Source: Candidatus Thermoflexus tengchongensis | GTDB taxonomy: Bacteria; Chloroflexota; Anaerolineae; Thermoflexales; Thermoflexaceae | Direction: 5' to 3' | Assembly (NCBI GenBank): GCA_016842085.1 | Contig: JAEVEX010000050.1 | Span: forward strand, 1 to 35,752 | Length of the DNA: 35,752 nt | Shown: positions 7,699 through 15,698 of the stretch, one piece after another | Position numbering within the stretch: the first letter of the stretch is position 1 | Layout of the letters: every line of letters starts with the position of its first letter | The notes under the pieces: generated by a model | Told to the model about the DNA's origin: nothing | The model's database searches: none | What the model saw: the letters and a program-made list of their open reading frames with translations, nothing else | Position numbers and translations under genes: made by a program

Positions 7699-9009
7699 AT
7701 GGCGAACCTTTCGCTGGAAGCAGAAGTCATTGTGGTGGGCACGGGTCCGGGTGGGGCCACCGTGGCGCGGGAACTAACACGCGCCGGGCGACGCGTGCTG
7801 CTCCTGGAACGCGGCCGTCCGGAGCGCCACCATCCCTTATACGGGACCCATCTGGGGGCGCTTCGCTACGCTGAGCGCGGAGGGCTCTTCTTCACCCCCG
7901 AGGGGATCCAGGTGGTGGTCCCCTCGATGGTCGGGGGGGCGACCGGGATGTTCGCCGGGTGCGCGGCGCCGCCGCCCCCATGGCTTCGGGAGAAATATGG
8001 GATCGATCTCCGCAGCGAGGTCGCGGAAACGATGGAGGAGCTGGGGATCGCGCCCCTGCCGCCGGAGCAACGGGGCGCGGCCTCGACTCGCCTGGCGGAA
8101 GCAGCCCGCGCCCTGGGCTATGCCGTCTACCCGCAACCCAAGTTCATCCGCCCCGAACGGTCCGCGCGGTTCCATTGCGGCGCCCACTGCCTCCTGGGAT
8201 GCCGGTGCGGGGCGAAGTGGAGCGCTGCCGAGTTCGTGGAGGAAGCGGTGCGGGCCGGCGCGCGCCTTCTGACTCGGGCCCGGGTGGAGCGGGTTCTGAT
8301 GGAGGACGGCCACACGGCCGGCGTCGCCGGCCGCCTCGCCGGCCGGCCCTTCATCGCCCGGGCGGAGCGCGTGGTGCTGGCGGCGGGGGGCTTGGGCACG
8401 CCCCGGATCCTCCAGGCCTCGGGCCTGCGGGGGGCCGGAGAGCGGATGGCCATGGATCTCACCCTGATCGTTTACGGCCTCACGCGGGAAGCCGGCAACG
8501 CCCAGGATCCTCCGATGACCTGGTCATGGGATGACCCGGAGCTGGGGGTGATGTTCAGCACGCTGGTGGATCCCTGGCTGCTCTACCCCGTGATGGCCGG
8601 GATGCGGAGCCTGCGCCATGTGCTCACCTGGCCGCGCTGGAAACACCTGCTGGGAGTGATGATTAAACTGAAAGACAACCTCTCCGGACGCCTTCTCCCG
8701 GATGGGAGCCTCTCCAAGCCGCTTCTTCCGGAGGACCGGGATCGCCTGCGGGAGGCGGAGCGGGCCGCGCGACGCATTCTGATCGAAGCGGGGGCAGATC
8801 CCGATTCCATTTTCTCCTCTCCCTTACGGGGAACCCATCCCAGCGCCACGGTCCGCATCGGGGAACTGGTCGATACGAACCTGCAGACGGAGATCCCGGG
8901 CCTCTACGTTTGCGACGCCAGTGTGTTCCCGGAAGCCCTGGGCCGGCCCACGGTGCTGACGATCATCGCGCTGGGCAAACGCCTGGCCCGTCAGGTGCTG
9001 AGGACGTAG
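7699..9009 (+). CDS. GMC-family FAD-dependent oxidoreductase
   Basis: This 436-residue flavoprotein is likely to oxidise an alcohol or sugar-like substrate; the substrate is unknown. The N-terminus holds the FAD-binding Rossmann motif VVGTGPGGATVA (about residues 12-23) ending with LLLERG. The middle has the GMC signature-like LAAGGLGTPRILQASGL. The C-terminal GMC domain has GTHPSATVRIG and ends in YVCDASVFPEALGRPTVLTI. A cluster of Cys and His near residue 160 (HCGAHCLLGCRCG) is seen in several prokaryotic GMC relatives. The ATG follows AGGAGGCGAGG. It is transcribed away from the tetR operon and looks monocistronic or weakly linked to the next gene 88 bases on. Confidence 0.88.
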   Translation: MANLSLEAEVIVVGTGPGGATVARELTRAGRRVLLLERGRPERHHPLYGTHLGALRYAERGGLFFTPEGIQVVVPSMVGGATGMFAGCAAPPPPWLREKYGIDLRSEVAETMEELGIAPLPPEQRGAASTRLAEAARALGYAVYPQPKFIRPERSARFHCGAHCLLGCRCGAKWSAAEFVEEAVRAGARLLTRARVERVLMEDGHTAGVAGRLAGRPFIARAERVVLAAGGLGTPRILQASGLRGAGERMAMDLTLIVYGLTREAGNAQDPPMTWSWDDPELGVMFSTLVDPWLLYPVMAGMRSLRHVLTWPRWKHLLGVMIKLKDNLSGRLLPDGSLSKPLLPEDRDRLREAERAARRILIEAGADPDSIFSSPLRGTHPSATVRIGELVDTNLQTEIPGLYVCDASVFPEALGRPTVLTIIALGKRLARQVLRT

Positions 9010-9097
9010 CGTTCACGCGACCAGCCCTTCCCGGGGGGACGGCTCTCCACCGCCCTAGCATCCGGGGCTTCGTCCGCTACGGAAAGGAGTTCCCACG

Positions 9098-10105
9098 ATG
9101 GAAGCCCATGAGCTCGCTCAACGTCTGGAGGCGATCCCGCGCGTTCCACTGGTGAACGAGCCCACGCCGCTGGAGTTCCTCCCCCGCCTCAGCGCAGCGC
9201 TCGGCCGTCCGATTTATCTGAAGCGGGATGATGGCATCGGCCCGGCTATGGGGGGAAACAAAGCCCGCAAGCTGGAGTATCTGCTGGCCGACGCCCTGCG
9301 CCGGGGCCATCGGCGGGTGGTTACCTACGGGGGGCTTCAATCCAACCATGCGCGGATCACAGCGGCCGCCGCCCGCCGCCTGGGCCTGGAACCCCATCTG
9401 TTCTACTTCGCTCCCCGTCCCTCGCGTCTGAGGGGCAATCTCCTCTTGAACGATCTCCTGGGAGCCCCCATGCACTTTCTGCCTTTTGGAGACAGCGGCC
9501 GACCCCGCTCCCTCGCATGGACGGACTTCCTGGTTCACCTCCTGGCCTGGGTGTGGGTCGGCCGGCACTATTTCATCCCGGTGGGCGGGCGATCGGTTCT
9601 GGGCGGGCTGGGCTATGTGCGGGCCGCCCTGGAACTCCATCGGCAGGCGCAGGCGGAAGGCCTGGAGAACGCATGGGTGGTGCTGGCGGTCGGCACCGGC
9701 GGGACACTGGCGGGGTTATGGGCCGGGTTTACGTTGCTGCGATCGCCGCTGCGTCTGGTGGGCATCGACATCGGAGGGCTGTGGAAAAATTTCCCGGCCA
9801 CCATCGCCCGTCTGGCCGGACAGATCTGCGCTCGCCTGGGGGAGCCCCATCGCTTTTCCGCCCATGAAGTTCCCCTGATCGAACGGACCTACGCCGGCCC
9901 CGGCTATGGGATGCCTTCTCCTCAGGGGAACGAGGCGCTGCGACGGCTGGCCCGAACCGAGGGCATCCTGCTGGATCCGATTTACACGGCCAAGGCCTTC
10001 GCCGGGATGCTGGAACGGATCGAGAGGGGCCAGCTGGGGGAAAGGGAGCCGGTGATCTTCCTCCATACAGGGGGACTGCCGGCGTTGTTTGCGTTCGAGG
10101 AATGA
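9098..10105 (+). CDS. PLP-dependent D-cysteine desulfhydrase / ACC deaminase family protein
   Basis: This 335-residue fold-type II PLP enzyme may convert D-cysteine to pyruvate, H2S and ammonia, or act on a related amino acid. The N-terminus has PTPLEFLPRLSAALG and IYLKRDDG, and the PLP lysine is K55 in GGNKARK. GGLQSNHARITAAAA is the usual substrate-contact segment, and the GTGGTLAG loop (about residues 195-202) binds the phosphate. Residues 150-165 (GGRSVLGGLGY) resemble the D-cysteine desulfhydrase group. The ATG is preceded by GGAAAGGAG. Family assignment is firm; the exact substrate is not. Confidence 0.88.
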   Translation: MEAHELAQRLEAIPRVPLVNEPTPLEFLPRLSAALGRPIYLKRDDGIGPAMGGNKARKLEYLLADALRRGHRRVVTYGGLQSNHARITAAAARRLGLEPHLFYFAPRPSRLRGNLLLNDLLGAPMHFLPFGDSGRPRSLAWTDFLVHLLAWVWVGRHYFIPVGGRSVLGGLGYVRAALELHRQAQAEGLENAWVVLAVGTGGTLAGLWAGFTLLRSPLRLVGIDIGGLWKNFPATIARLAGQICARLGEPHRFSAHEVPLIERTYAGPGYGMPSPQGNEALRRLARTEGILLDPIYTAKAFAGMLERIERGQLGEREPVIFLHTGGLPALFAFEE

Positions 10106-10183
10106 GGAACAGTTCGTTATGAAGTCTTAATCTCGACGCAATCGCCGGATAACGATGCCCGGGTAAGCTCATCCGTGGAATGC

Positions 10184-10206
10184 GGGGAAGGGATCTTCCC
10201 TTCCCC
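10184..10206 (+). repeat. Perfect 10-bp stem-loop in the leader of the secreted-protein gene
   Basis: GGGGAAGGGA (10184-10193) and TCCCTTCCCC (10197-10206) form a perfect stem with a TCT loop. It lies between the PLP enzyme stop (10105) and the ATG at 10232. Without a following T tract it may be an mRNA leader structure or a weak terminator of the upstream gene. Confidence 0.4.
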
Positions 10207-10231
10207 CTGATCCTGAACGGAGGTGTGGGCG

Positions 10232-10783
10232 ATGCGTCGAGGATGGCTGTTCGTTCCCCTTCTCCTTCTCGCTTTGCTGGCCGGCGCGTTCGGCCTGGGC
10301 GCCCTGGGACGGGCGCAGGCCGCCACGGCCGCGACACCCCTCGGAGGCTTCCTGGGTCACCACGGATGGGGGTTCGGCCGGGGGCTTTGCGGCCAGGCCG
10401 GGCTGGAGGCGGCTGCCAAGGCGCTCAACATGACCCCCGAGGAACTTTCCACCCAGCTGTGGGGCGGCCGCACTCTGGCGGAACTCGCGGACAAGGCCGG
10501 CGTGGACCTCCAGAAGGTCCGCGATGCGGTGAACCAGGCCTGCGTTCAGGCGATCAAGGATGCCATTGAACAGGCGGTTCAGGACGGCCGGCTGACCCGT
10601 GAGCAGGCGGACTGGTTGCTTCAGGGGCTGGACCGCGGTTACTGGGGGCCGGGAGCGGGATGGTGGGGCTTCCGGGGCTTCTGGGGCCGCGGATGGTGGG
10701 CTCCAAAGGCACCGGCCACTCCTGCGCCCGGCGGCACGAGCTTCTCGCGTCCCCGGTTCTTCCTGCCGGGCCGCTCCGCATAA
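10232..10783 (+). CDS. Small secreted helical protein of unknown function
   Basis: This 183-residue protein begins with a clear signal peptide (residues 1-30, ending ALGRAQA). A compact helical region (about 56-133: AAKALNMTPEELSTQLWGGRTLAELADKAGV, two segments joined, then DGRLTREQADWLLQGL) resembles Chloroflexota and Actinobacteria exported helical proteins with the pattern TPEELxxxLxxGxTLAELA. Two cysteines, C53 and C104, could form a disulfide. The last 50 residues are rich in Gly, Trp, Arg and Pro. GGAGG lies 8 bases before the ATG at 10232; an upstream GTG at 10223 overlaps that site. A strong terminator follows, so it is probably expressed alone. Confidence 0.7.
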   Translation: MRRGWLFVPLLLLALLAGAFGLGALGRAQAATAATPLGGFLGHHGWGFGRGLCGQAGLEAAAKALNMTPEELSTQLWGGRTLAELADKAGVDLQKVRDAVNQACVQAIKDAIEQAVQDGRLTREQADWLLQGLDRGYWGPGAGWWGFRGFWGRGWWAPKAPATPAPGGTSFSRPRFFLPGRSA

Positions 10784-10807
10784 GCCTTCACCGCCCTCCA
10801 TCGGAGC

Positions 10808-10842
10808 AGATGGGGCAGCGGCTTCGCTGCCCCATCTTCTTT
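10808..10842 (+). terminator. Intrinsic terminator after the secreted-protein gene
   Basis: AGATGGGGCAGCG at 10808-10820 and CGCTGCCCCATCT at 10825-10837 form a perfect 13-bp stem with a GCTT loop, followed by TCTTT. It is 24 bases after the stop at 10783 and 107 bases before the protease gene, isolating the two transcripts. Confidence 0.85.
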
Positions 10843-10943
10843 AAACCGGAAGTTCACTGGAAAGCCTGCTGGGGTGCAGGAGGTGGATTCCCACCACCTC
10901 CCTGCTCCCGGGAGCCGATCCACATCCTGGAATGGAGGATGGG

Positions 10944-12119
10944 ATGAACATCCCACGATGGATCCGGGAAACAGGCCTGGGGTTTCTGATCCTGCTCACC
11001 GCCTGTCAGGCGATTCGGGCCCCTGCCTCCCAGCCGTTCGCCGCGACGCCTTCCCGGGAGGCTCCGCCATCGGCTTCCGTCTCCGGGCTCCCGATGCCGA
11101 TCCAGATCGCCGCTTCGGAAGCGGGCGGCCCGGTGGAAGCGCTGGAACGACAACTCCAGACGATCTATGAGCAGGTGAATCCTTCCGTGGTGCACATCCG
11201 CGTCCGCAGCGGCCGGGGCGTGTTCCAGCAGGAAAGCACCGGATCGGGGTTTGTCTACGATTCCCAGGGCCATATTGTCACCAACCATCACGTGGTGGAA
11301 GGAGCCAGCGCGATCGTCGTCACCTTCGCCGATGGCACCGAGAGCCCCGCCCAGATCGTGGGCGTGGACCCGGATAGCGATCTCGCGGTCATCCGGGTGG
11401 ACGTGCCGGCTGCCCAGCTGCATCCGGCAACCCTGGGGGATTCCGGGAGCGTGCGGCCGGGACAGCTGGCCATCGCTATCGGCAACCCCTTCGGGCTGGA
11501 GGGGACCATGACCATGGGGATCATCAGCGCGGTCGGCCGGGTGATCCGGTCGGGCTCCCGACCGTTCAGCATCCCCAACATGATCCAGACGGATGCCCCG
11601 ATCAACCCGGGGAACTCGGGGGGCCCGCTGCTGGACAGTCAGGGGCGCGTGATCGGGGTGAACACGCTGATCTTCTCCCAGAGCGGGGTCTCCTCCGGGG
11701 TCGGGTTCGCCATTCCCATCAACACGGTGAAGCGGGTGGTGCCTGAACTCATTGCGCATGGCCGCTATGATCATCCCTGGCTGGGGATCTCCGGATTCTC
11801 CGTGACGCCCCTGGCGGCGAAGGCGCTCGGGTTGCCCGCGGAGCGCGGTGCCCTGATCCTGGAGGTGGATCCCCGGGGCCCAGCGGCTCAGGCCGGTTTA
11901 CGCGGCGGCACGCAGCCCGGCAGCTACGAGGGGGAAACGATCGCCCTGGGGGGTGATCTCATCGTGGCCATCGACGGCCAGCCGGTCCGCAGCATGGAAG
12001 ATCTCATCGCCTATCTGGAGGAGAAGCGCAAGCCCGGGGATGAGGTGGTGCTCTCCATCCTGCGGGACGGGAAGGCCCAGGAGGTTCGGGTGCGCCTCGC
12101 CCCCCGCCCCTCGACCTGA
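10944..12119 (+). CDS. HtrA/DegP-like trypsin-type serine protease with PDZ domain, lipoprotein
   Basis: This 391-residue extracytoplasmic protease or chaperone acts in envelope quality control. The signal ends in the lipobox LTAC, so it is probably lipid-anchored. The S1C catalytic triad is visible as H116 (TNHHVV), D146 (SDLAVI) and S225 (PGNSGGPLL). A PDZ domain spans about residues 275-385 (LGISGF, then VDPRGPAAQAGL, then GGDLIVAIDGQPV). The ATG at 10944 has GGAGG 5 bases upstream; the ATG at 10932 lies before that site. A single PDZ domain makes it DegS/HhoA-like rather than DegP-like in architecture. Confidence 0.93.
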   Translation: MNIPRWIRETGLGFLILLTACQAIRAPASQPFAATPSREAPPSASVSGLPMPIQIAASEAGGPVEALERQLQTIYEQVNPSVVHIRVRSGRGVFQQESTGSGFVYDSQGHIVTNHHVVEGASAIVVTFADGTESPAQIVGVDPDSDLAVIRVDVPAAQLHPATLGDSGSVRPGQLAIAIGNPFGLEGTMTMGIISAVGRVIRSGSRPFSIPNMIQTDAPINPGNSGGPLLDSQGRVIGVNTLIFSQSGVSSGVGFAIPINTVKRVVPELIAHGRYDHPWLGISGFSVTPLAAKALGLPAERGALILEVDPRGPAAQAGLRGGTQPGSYEGETIALGGDLIVAIDGQPVRSMEDLIAYLEEKRKPGDEVVLSILRDGKAQEVRVRLAPRPST

Positions 12120-12239
12120 TCCTGACCCGGATGGGCTCAGGACCTCCGCTGTGCGGGGTGCTGAAGACCCCCTACACCGCTCCAAAAGCCCTATGGGGAA
12201 ACTCAGCGAGTCATCCTCTCATCATTTGAAAGCGGAGTC

Positions 12240-12380
12240 TTCCCCACCGACCGCTGCTTCACCGGCTGGCGGTGGGAAGCGTCGCCGGGCCTCTACGACT
12301 ACCGGGCATGGTTCTGTGACCCGGCGCTGGGCCGCTTCCTCCAGCCGGACCCCCTCGTCCCGGAGCTGGACAACCCCCGG
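12240..12380 (+). pseudogene. RHS/YD-repeat core remnant
   Basis: Read in the frame starting at 12240, the DNA encodes FTGWRWEASPGLYDYRAWF followed by DPALGRFLQPDPLVPEL, an unmistakable RHS-repeat-associated core motif. It has no start, no YD repeats ahead and no toxin tip after it, and the frame is lost beyond about 12380. This is the debris of a large RHS-family gene or of a displaced RHS tip cassette. The rest of the 331-base gap (12120-12450) holds only the hairpin at 12394-12435. Confidence 0.65.
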
Positions 12381-12393
12381 TCGAAACTCGCCG

Positions 12394-12435
12394 ATAGGGT
12401 CGGCGGGGATCACCGACCTTCCCCGCCGACCCTAT
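12394..12435. repeat. 15-bp perfect inverted repeat
   Basis: ATAGGGTCGGCGGGG (12394-12408) and CCCCGCCGACCCTAT (12421-12435) are perfect complements around a 12-nt loop. The hairpin stands between the RHS remnant and the end of the DUF4282 gene (12451, minus strand). It could end transcription from either side, although no T tract is present on either strand, or be a mobile-element scar. Confidence 0.6.
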
Positions 12436-12450
12436 GGCATGGATCTCCGA

Positions 12451-12771
12451 CTATGCGCCCGTCTGACGCTGGCGCTCCAGCAGCTCCCGGATGTCGGTCA
12501 GGGTCTCGCTGATCCGGAACGTCACGATCAGGAGTTCCGCGTAGATTCTCGAAACCAGGATCCCCAGGATCACGACCAGCGGGCTGAGACAGAGGGCCCC
12601 CAGAATCGCTCCCGCGCCGTCGCGTCGCCCCGCGACTCCCACCCCCGTAATGCCGCCGAATAAAATGGCACAGCCGGCCAGGACGCTCAGGGCGACCCCG
12701 ATCCAGAAAAGCACCTGGATGAGATACGGGGTGATCATGCGGCGGAACGTGAGGAAGTCTTCCCAGTTCAT
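12451..12771 (-). CDS. DUF4282 domain-containing membrane protein
   Basis: This 106-residue protein matches the pattern of DUF4282: it starts NWEDFLTFRRMITPYLIQVLF, has two membrane helices (about residues 15-38 and 52-75), and then VSRIYAELLIVTFRISETL before a charged helical tail. GGGAGG lies before the ATG at 12771. Function is unknown for this family; it is a small inner-membrane protein. It is transcribed in the same direction as the toxin-antitoxin pair upstream but is separated from the toxin frame by 57 bases. Confidence 0.85.
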   Translation of the reverse strand: MNWEDFLTFRRMITPYLIQVLFWIGVALSVLAGCAILFGGITGVGVAGRRDGAGAILGALCLSPLVVILGILVSRIYAELLIVTFRISETLTDIRELLERQRQTGA

Positions 12772-12828
12772 AGTGGCCTCCCAAACGAGGATATTCTGCG
12801 CATCCGGTTTAGGATCCACCCGGCTCTG

Positions 12829-13257
12829 TTAACGTCCTTGAGCTGTCGCCCCAAACGGAGGCCAGACCGCGGGAGGAGGCCCAGGGGGGCCGAAGTCGGT
12901 CTGGTGCGCTTGGCCCAGGTGGCCCTTATCCTGGACCAGCATGCCCGGCATCTCGCAATATCCGAGAATATAAGCGGAGCTTTCTCGAGCCAGAACAATG
13001 GCTTCGGATTCCCCCGGCCCAAGGTGAGCCTGAAGGAGCGTGGCTGCCCATGCATCTTGAATGGCCCGGCATTCAAGCCAGCCTGCGTCTGCTGCCGCCT
13101 CACATTCGGCACTGCCCGGCCTATCGGTGCCCTGAGCGACAACCTCTTGCCAGACGGCCATGGGGATGAGAATGTGATCAAACAGGTCATGGAGCAGTGC
13201 GAACTGACCAATGCGGGCGAGGGCAATGAGGGGGCTGGCATTGGAAACAGCGCTCAT
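12829..13257 (-). pseudogene. PIN-domain (DUF3368-like) toxin, C-terminal part apparently frameshifted
   Basis: The first ~90 residues look like a DUF3368/VapC-like PIN nuclease: SNASPLIALARIGQ with the first acidic-site region, VWQEVVAQG, and GPGESEAIVLARE. After that the expected segment with the conserved acidic pair (LxxDDxxARxxA) is missing and the tail becomes Gly/Pro-rich. Fragments resembling the lost part appear in the other minus-strand frames (for example SGLRLGRQLKDV around 12830-12860). This points to two or more frameshifts. The start overlaps the antitoxin stop by 4 bases (ATGA). It is probably inactive as a nuclease, unless sequencing error explains the shifts. Confidence 0.6.
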
Positions 13258-13547
13258 TCCCGCTGCTCCCGACGGCGGCGTCCCAGTTCTCGCGCCTCAC
13301 GCAATTCCCGCTCCAGTTCCTCATCCGTGTAGTCCGTCCAGACCACACCCTGTTCCCGGGTGAATTCCATGAAGTCGGCCAGGGACATATGGGCCAGTTG
13401 AGCGGCTTTGCCTGCGGAGATGCGTCGGGATTTGAAGAGGGCCAGGGCCAGCCAGCGCCCAGCTTCGGTTTCCAAATCCCGGCGGGACGCACGCAGGATC
13501 GAGAGCAAATCCTCAGGAACTTCGATCTCGAGCTTAACACCGGCCAT
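13254..13547 (-). CDS. UPF0175 family antitoxin
   Basis: This 97-residue protein is of the UPF0175 (COG2886) type, known as VapB-like antitoxins paired with DUF3368 PIN toxins. The N-terminus KLEIEVPEDLL is a beta strand and start of the dimer domain. The core SRRISAGKAAQLAHMSLADFMEFT is the family's helix-turn-helix-like signature, and the C-terminal charged helix would bind the toxin. The ATG at 13547 follows GGAGA. It overlaps the toxin start by 4 bases. The antitoxin reads intact while the toxin seems decayed. Confidence 0.85.
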   Translation of the reverse strand: MAGVKLEIEVPEDLLSILRASRRDLETEAGRWLALALFKSRRISAGKAAQLAHMSLADFMEFTREQGVVWTDYTDEELERELREARELGRRRREQRE

Positions 13548-13559
13548 GACATTCTCCTT

Positions 13560-13895
13560 ATGCTTGCTCAAGCGACAGCGAAAGTATCGCATGAATCCCC
13601 GTGGACGTCAAACATGCTTCCCGCCGGCCGATGGACGGGAGGGCCTGAGCGTAGTGCTCGGATGCTGCCGTCATTGGCCAAAGGCGTTTTTCGGCCGATG
13701 CTCTTCCCCGCCACCGTGTCTGGCGGCCTCGCCGGAGGCCGCGTGAGGTTGCAATCCCGTGCGATCTCGACCAATCCCTCCCCGATCCGGAGAGAGGCAA
13801 GGAGCGGCTTCAACCGATTCACCTCAAAAGCGCGCCAGCGGGAATGGGGGGGTCGGGATCCAGGCCACCTGGATCCTTGAGAAAGGGGATATGGC
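13560..13895. other. Gene-free region with two hairpins
   Basis: No convincing gene is found in the 413 bases between the antitoxin start and the DUF4190 gene; open frames on both strands lack ribosome binding sites and family character. The stretch holds a perfect 8-bp hairpin, GCGGCCTC/GAGGCCGC (13723-13742), and a perfect 9-bp one, GGATCCAGG/CCTGGATCC (13856-13876), just ahead of a promoter. It could be a decayed gene or a dispersed intergenic repeat; no second copy is in this window. Confidence 0.35.
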
Positions 13896-13906
13896 CCCAA
13901 TACAAT
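13877..13906 (+). promoter_or_regulatory. Promoter of the DUF4190 gene
   Basis: TTGAGA at 13877-13882 and TACAAT at 13901-13906 are spaced by 18 bases, a good sigma-70-type match, with transcription expected near 13913 and the ATG at 13962. The 9-bp inverted repeat at 13856-13876 touches the -35 box and could be an operator. Confidence 0.6.
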
Positions 13907-13961
13907 AGAGAAAATGAATGCTCCTTGAGCTACAGGACCGAGAATTCCCGGAGGCGGAACG

Positions 13962-14306
13962 ATGGCAGAAACTCCCTTCCCTCCTTCTCCTGCAAGAACC
14001 AGCGGCAAAGCGATCGCCAGCCTCGTGTTGAGCATCCTCGGCCTGGTCGGCGTCCTCCCCATCATCGGCCCGATCCTCGGAATCATTCTGGGCAACCAGG
14101 CCAAAGGGGAGATCGCCCGGAGCGGCGGCGCCTTCACCGGAGAAGACCTGGCCCAGGCGGGAGTGATTCTGGGATGGGTGGCTCTGGCGCTCTCAGCGCT
14201 GGGGATCCTCTGCGCCATGCTAACGTTTGGAGGCATCCTGGGCCTGGGAATCTGCTCAGCGCTTCAGCTCATCCCTCAGGTATGGAGTGTTTTAAGATCG
14301 CTGTAA
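13962..14306 (+). CDS. DUF4190 domain-containing membrane protein
   Basis: This 114-residue protein starts with a short Pro-rich cytoplasmic stretch, then SGKAIASLVLSILGLVGVLP, the typical opening of DUF4190, and has two to three membrane helices with GPILGIILGNQAKGEIARSGG between them. Function is unknown; such proteins are small membrane components often near secretion or stress genes. GGAGG lies before the ATG. It has its own promoter and converges with the MFS gene, whose stop is only 10 bases away. Confidence 0.8.
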   Translation: MAETPFPPSPARTSGKAIASLVLSILGLVGVLPIIGPILGIILGNQAKGEIARSGGAFTGEDLAQAGVILGWVALALSALGILCAMLTFGGILGLGICSALQLIPQVWSVLRSL

Positions 14307-14316
14307 CCCGAATGCC

Positions 14317-15633
14317 TTAAGGCAACCGGCGGATCCCGGGATAGCGCTGATGGGCCCAGATCATATAGCTCAGGCTGACGACGGCACCCAGAGCGACGGT
14401 AGCCGGTGCGCCCAGCCAGCCGGCCATCAGACCCGCCTGCAGCCCCCCGAGGCGCATCATCGCCTGAAACGAAAGGGTGTAGACCCCCATCACCCGCCCC
14501 CGCACGGAATCCTCCACATGGGTCTGGATCAGCGTGTTCGCCAGGGCGTTCTGCCATACGAACGCGATCCCGGTGAGGACGAGAAAGCCCAGGGCGATGA
14601 AGAAGGAACGGGTGAGGGAAAACCCCAGCAGCGCCACCGGAAAGCCCAGATTCCCCCACGTCAGCATGCGCCCCCGCTGGCCCGCATCCCCATACGCCGC
14701 CGCCAGCAGCGCCCCGGCCACCGCACCGACCCCGACCGCCCCCATCATGAGGCCATAGGCAACCGCTTCCGGCTGGACACACGAGAGGAGCGCTCCGCCC
14801 AGACGGCTCGCCGATGCTGCCCGGCAGAGGGCCTCCACTACCGGCGCCGCGCTCTCCCGAAGGGTGGTCCGGGCGAAAACCGGAAGAAGCGTGGTGTAGG
14901 GCATCGATAGAAAAGCGGAAACCCCCACCATGCTCACCAGGCCCTGCAGGATGGCATCGGATCGGATCCGCGCCAGCCCGGCCAGGGGATCCCCGGAAGC
15001 TCCGGACAGGCGTCGTCGAGTGGTCGAGGCCGGCAGCCGCATGGCCAGGAGACCCGCGATCACCGCCAGAAAGGAGAGGCCGTTCAGGAAGAACGCCATG
15101 GCCTCCCCCAAGGTCGCCACCACCAGACCGGCCAGGGAGGGACCGATGATCCGCGCGAAGTTGAAGAGGGAGGAATTCAGGGCGATGGCGTTCCCCAGAT
15201 CTTCCTCGCCCACCATCTCCACCACAAAGGCCTGGCGGGCAGGCACATCCAGCATCTGAAAGGCGGCCAGGAGCATCGCCATAGCCCAGACGTGCCAGAC
15301 CTGGATCCGCCCGCTCCAGGTCAGCCAGGCCAGGAGGAAGGCCTGACCCATCATGAGGGACTGCGTGATCACGATCAACCAGCGCCGGGGGAAGCGATCC
15401 GCCAGGCTCCCACCGAAGAGGGCCAGGGGCAAAAGCGGCAGGACGGAGAGACCGTTCATGACGCCCAGGCTGACCGGCGACCCGCTGAGCCGATAGACCA
15501 GCCAGTTCTGGGCGATCGTTTGCATCCAGGTCCCACTGAGGGAGATCAGCTGGCCAATGAAATACAGGCGGTAATTCCAGTGGCGAAGCGCCCGGAACGG
15601 GTGATGCGCGCGATGGGTCGACATGGCAGGCAT
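14317..15633 (-). CDS. MFS transporter (EntS-like / MFS_3 group)
   Basis: This 438-residue major-facilitator exporter has about twelve membrane helices. The N-terminal FRALRHWNYRLYFIGQLISL and WMQTIAQNWLVYRLSGSP are characteristic of the EntS/transmembrane-secretion group, as is the loop motif GGSLADRFPRR after helix 2. The substrate is unknown. A Cys/Ser-rich insert (LCRAASASRLGGALLSC) sits in the central loop. I chose the ATG at 15633 because GAGG lies just upstream; an ATG 9 bases later is possible. It shares direction with galK upstream, 65 bases away, so the two may be co-transcribed. Confidence 0.9.
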   Translation of the reverse strand: MPAMSTHRAHHPFRALRHWNYRLYFIGQLISLSGTWMQTIAQNWLVYRLSGSPVSLGVMNGLSVLPLLPLALFGGSLADRFPRRWLIVITQSLMMGQAFLLAWLTWSGRIQVWHVWAMAMLLAAFQMLDVPARQAFVVEMVGEEDLGNAIALNSSLFNFARIIGPSLAGLVVATLGEAMAFFLNGLSFLAVIAGLLAMRLPASTTRRRLSGASGDPLAGLARIRSDAILQGLVSMVGVSAFLSMPYTTLLPVFARTTLRESAAPVVEALCRAASASRLGGALLSCVQPEAVAYGLMMGAVGVGAVAGALLAAAYGDAGQRGRMLTWGNLGFPVALLGFSLTRSFFIALGFLVLTGIAFVWQNALANTLIQTHVEDSVRGRVMGVYTLSFQAMMRLGGLQAGLMAGWLGAPATVALGAVVSLSYMIWAHQRYPGIRRLP

Positions 15634-15698
15634 TCATCCTCAGCGATGGATCGGGAGGCGGGGCTGCCTCGGACAACCCCGCCCGGGCTCCCCACGTC

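Noticed and set aside
13568-14236. A 222-codon minus-strand frame across the DUF4190 region.
   Set aside because: It overlaps the supported DUF4190 gene and its promoter and has no recognisable family.
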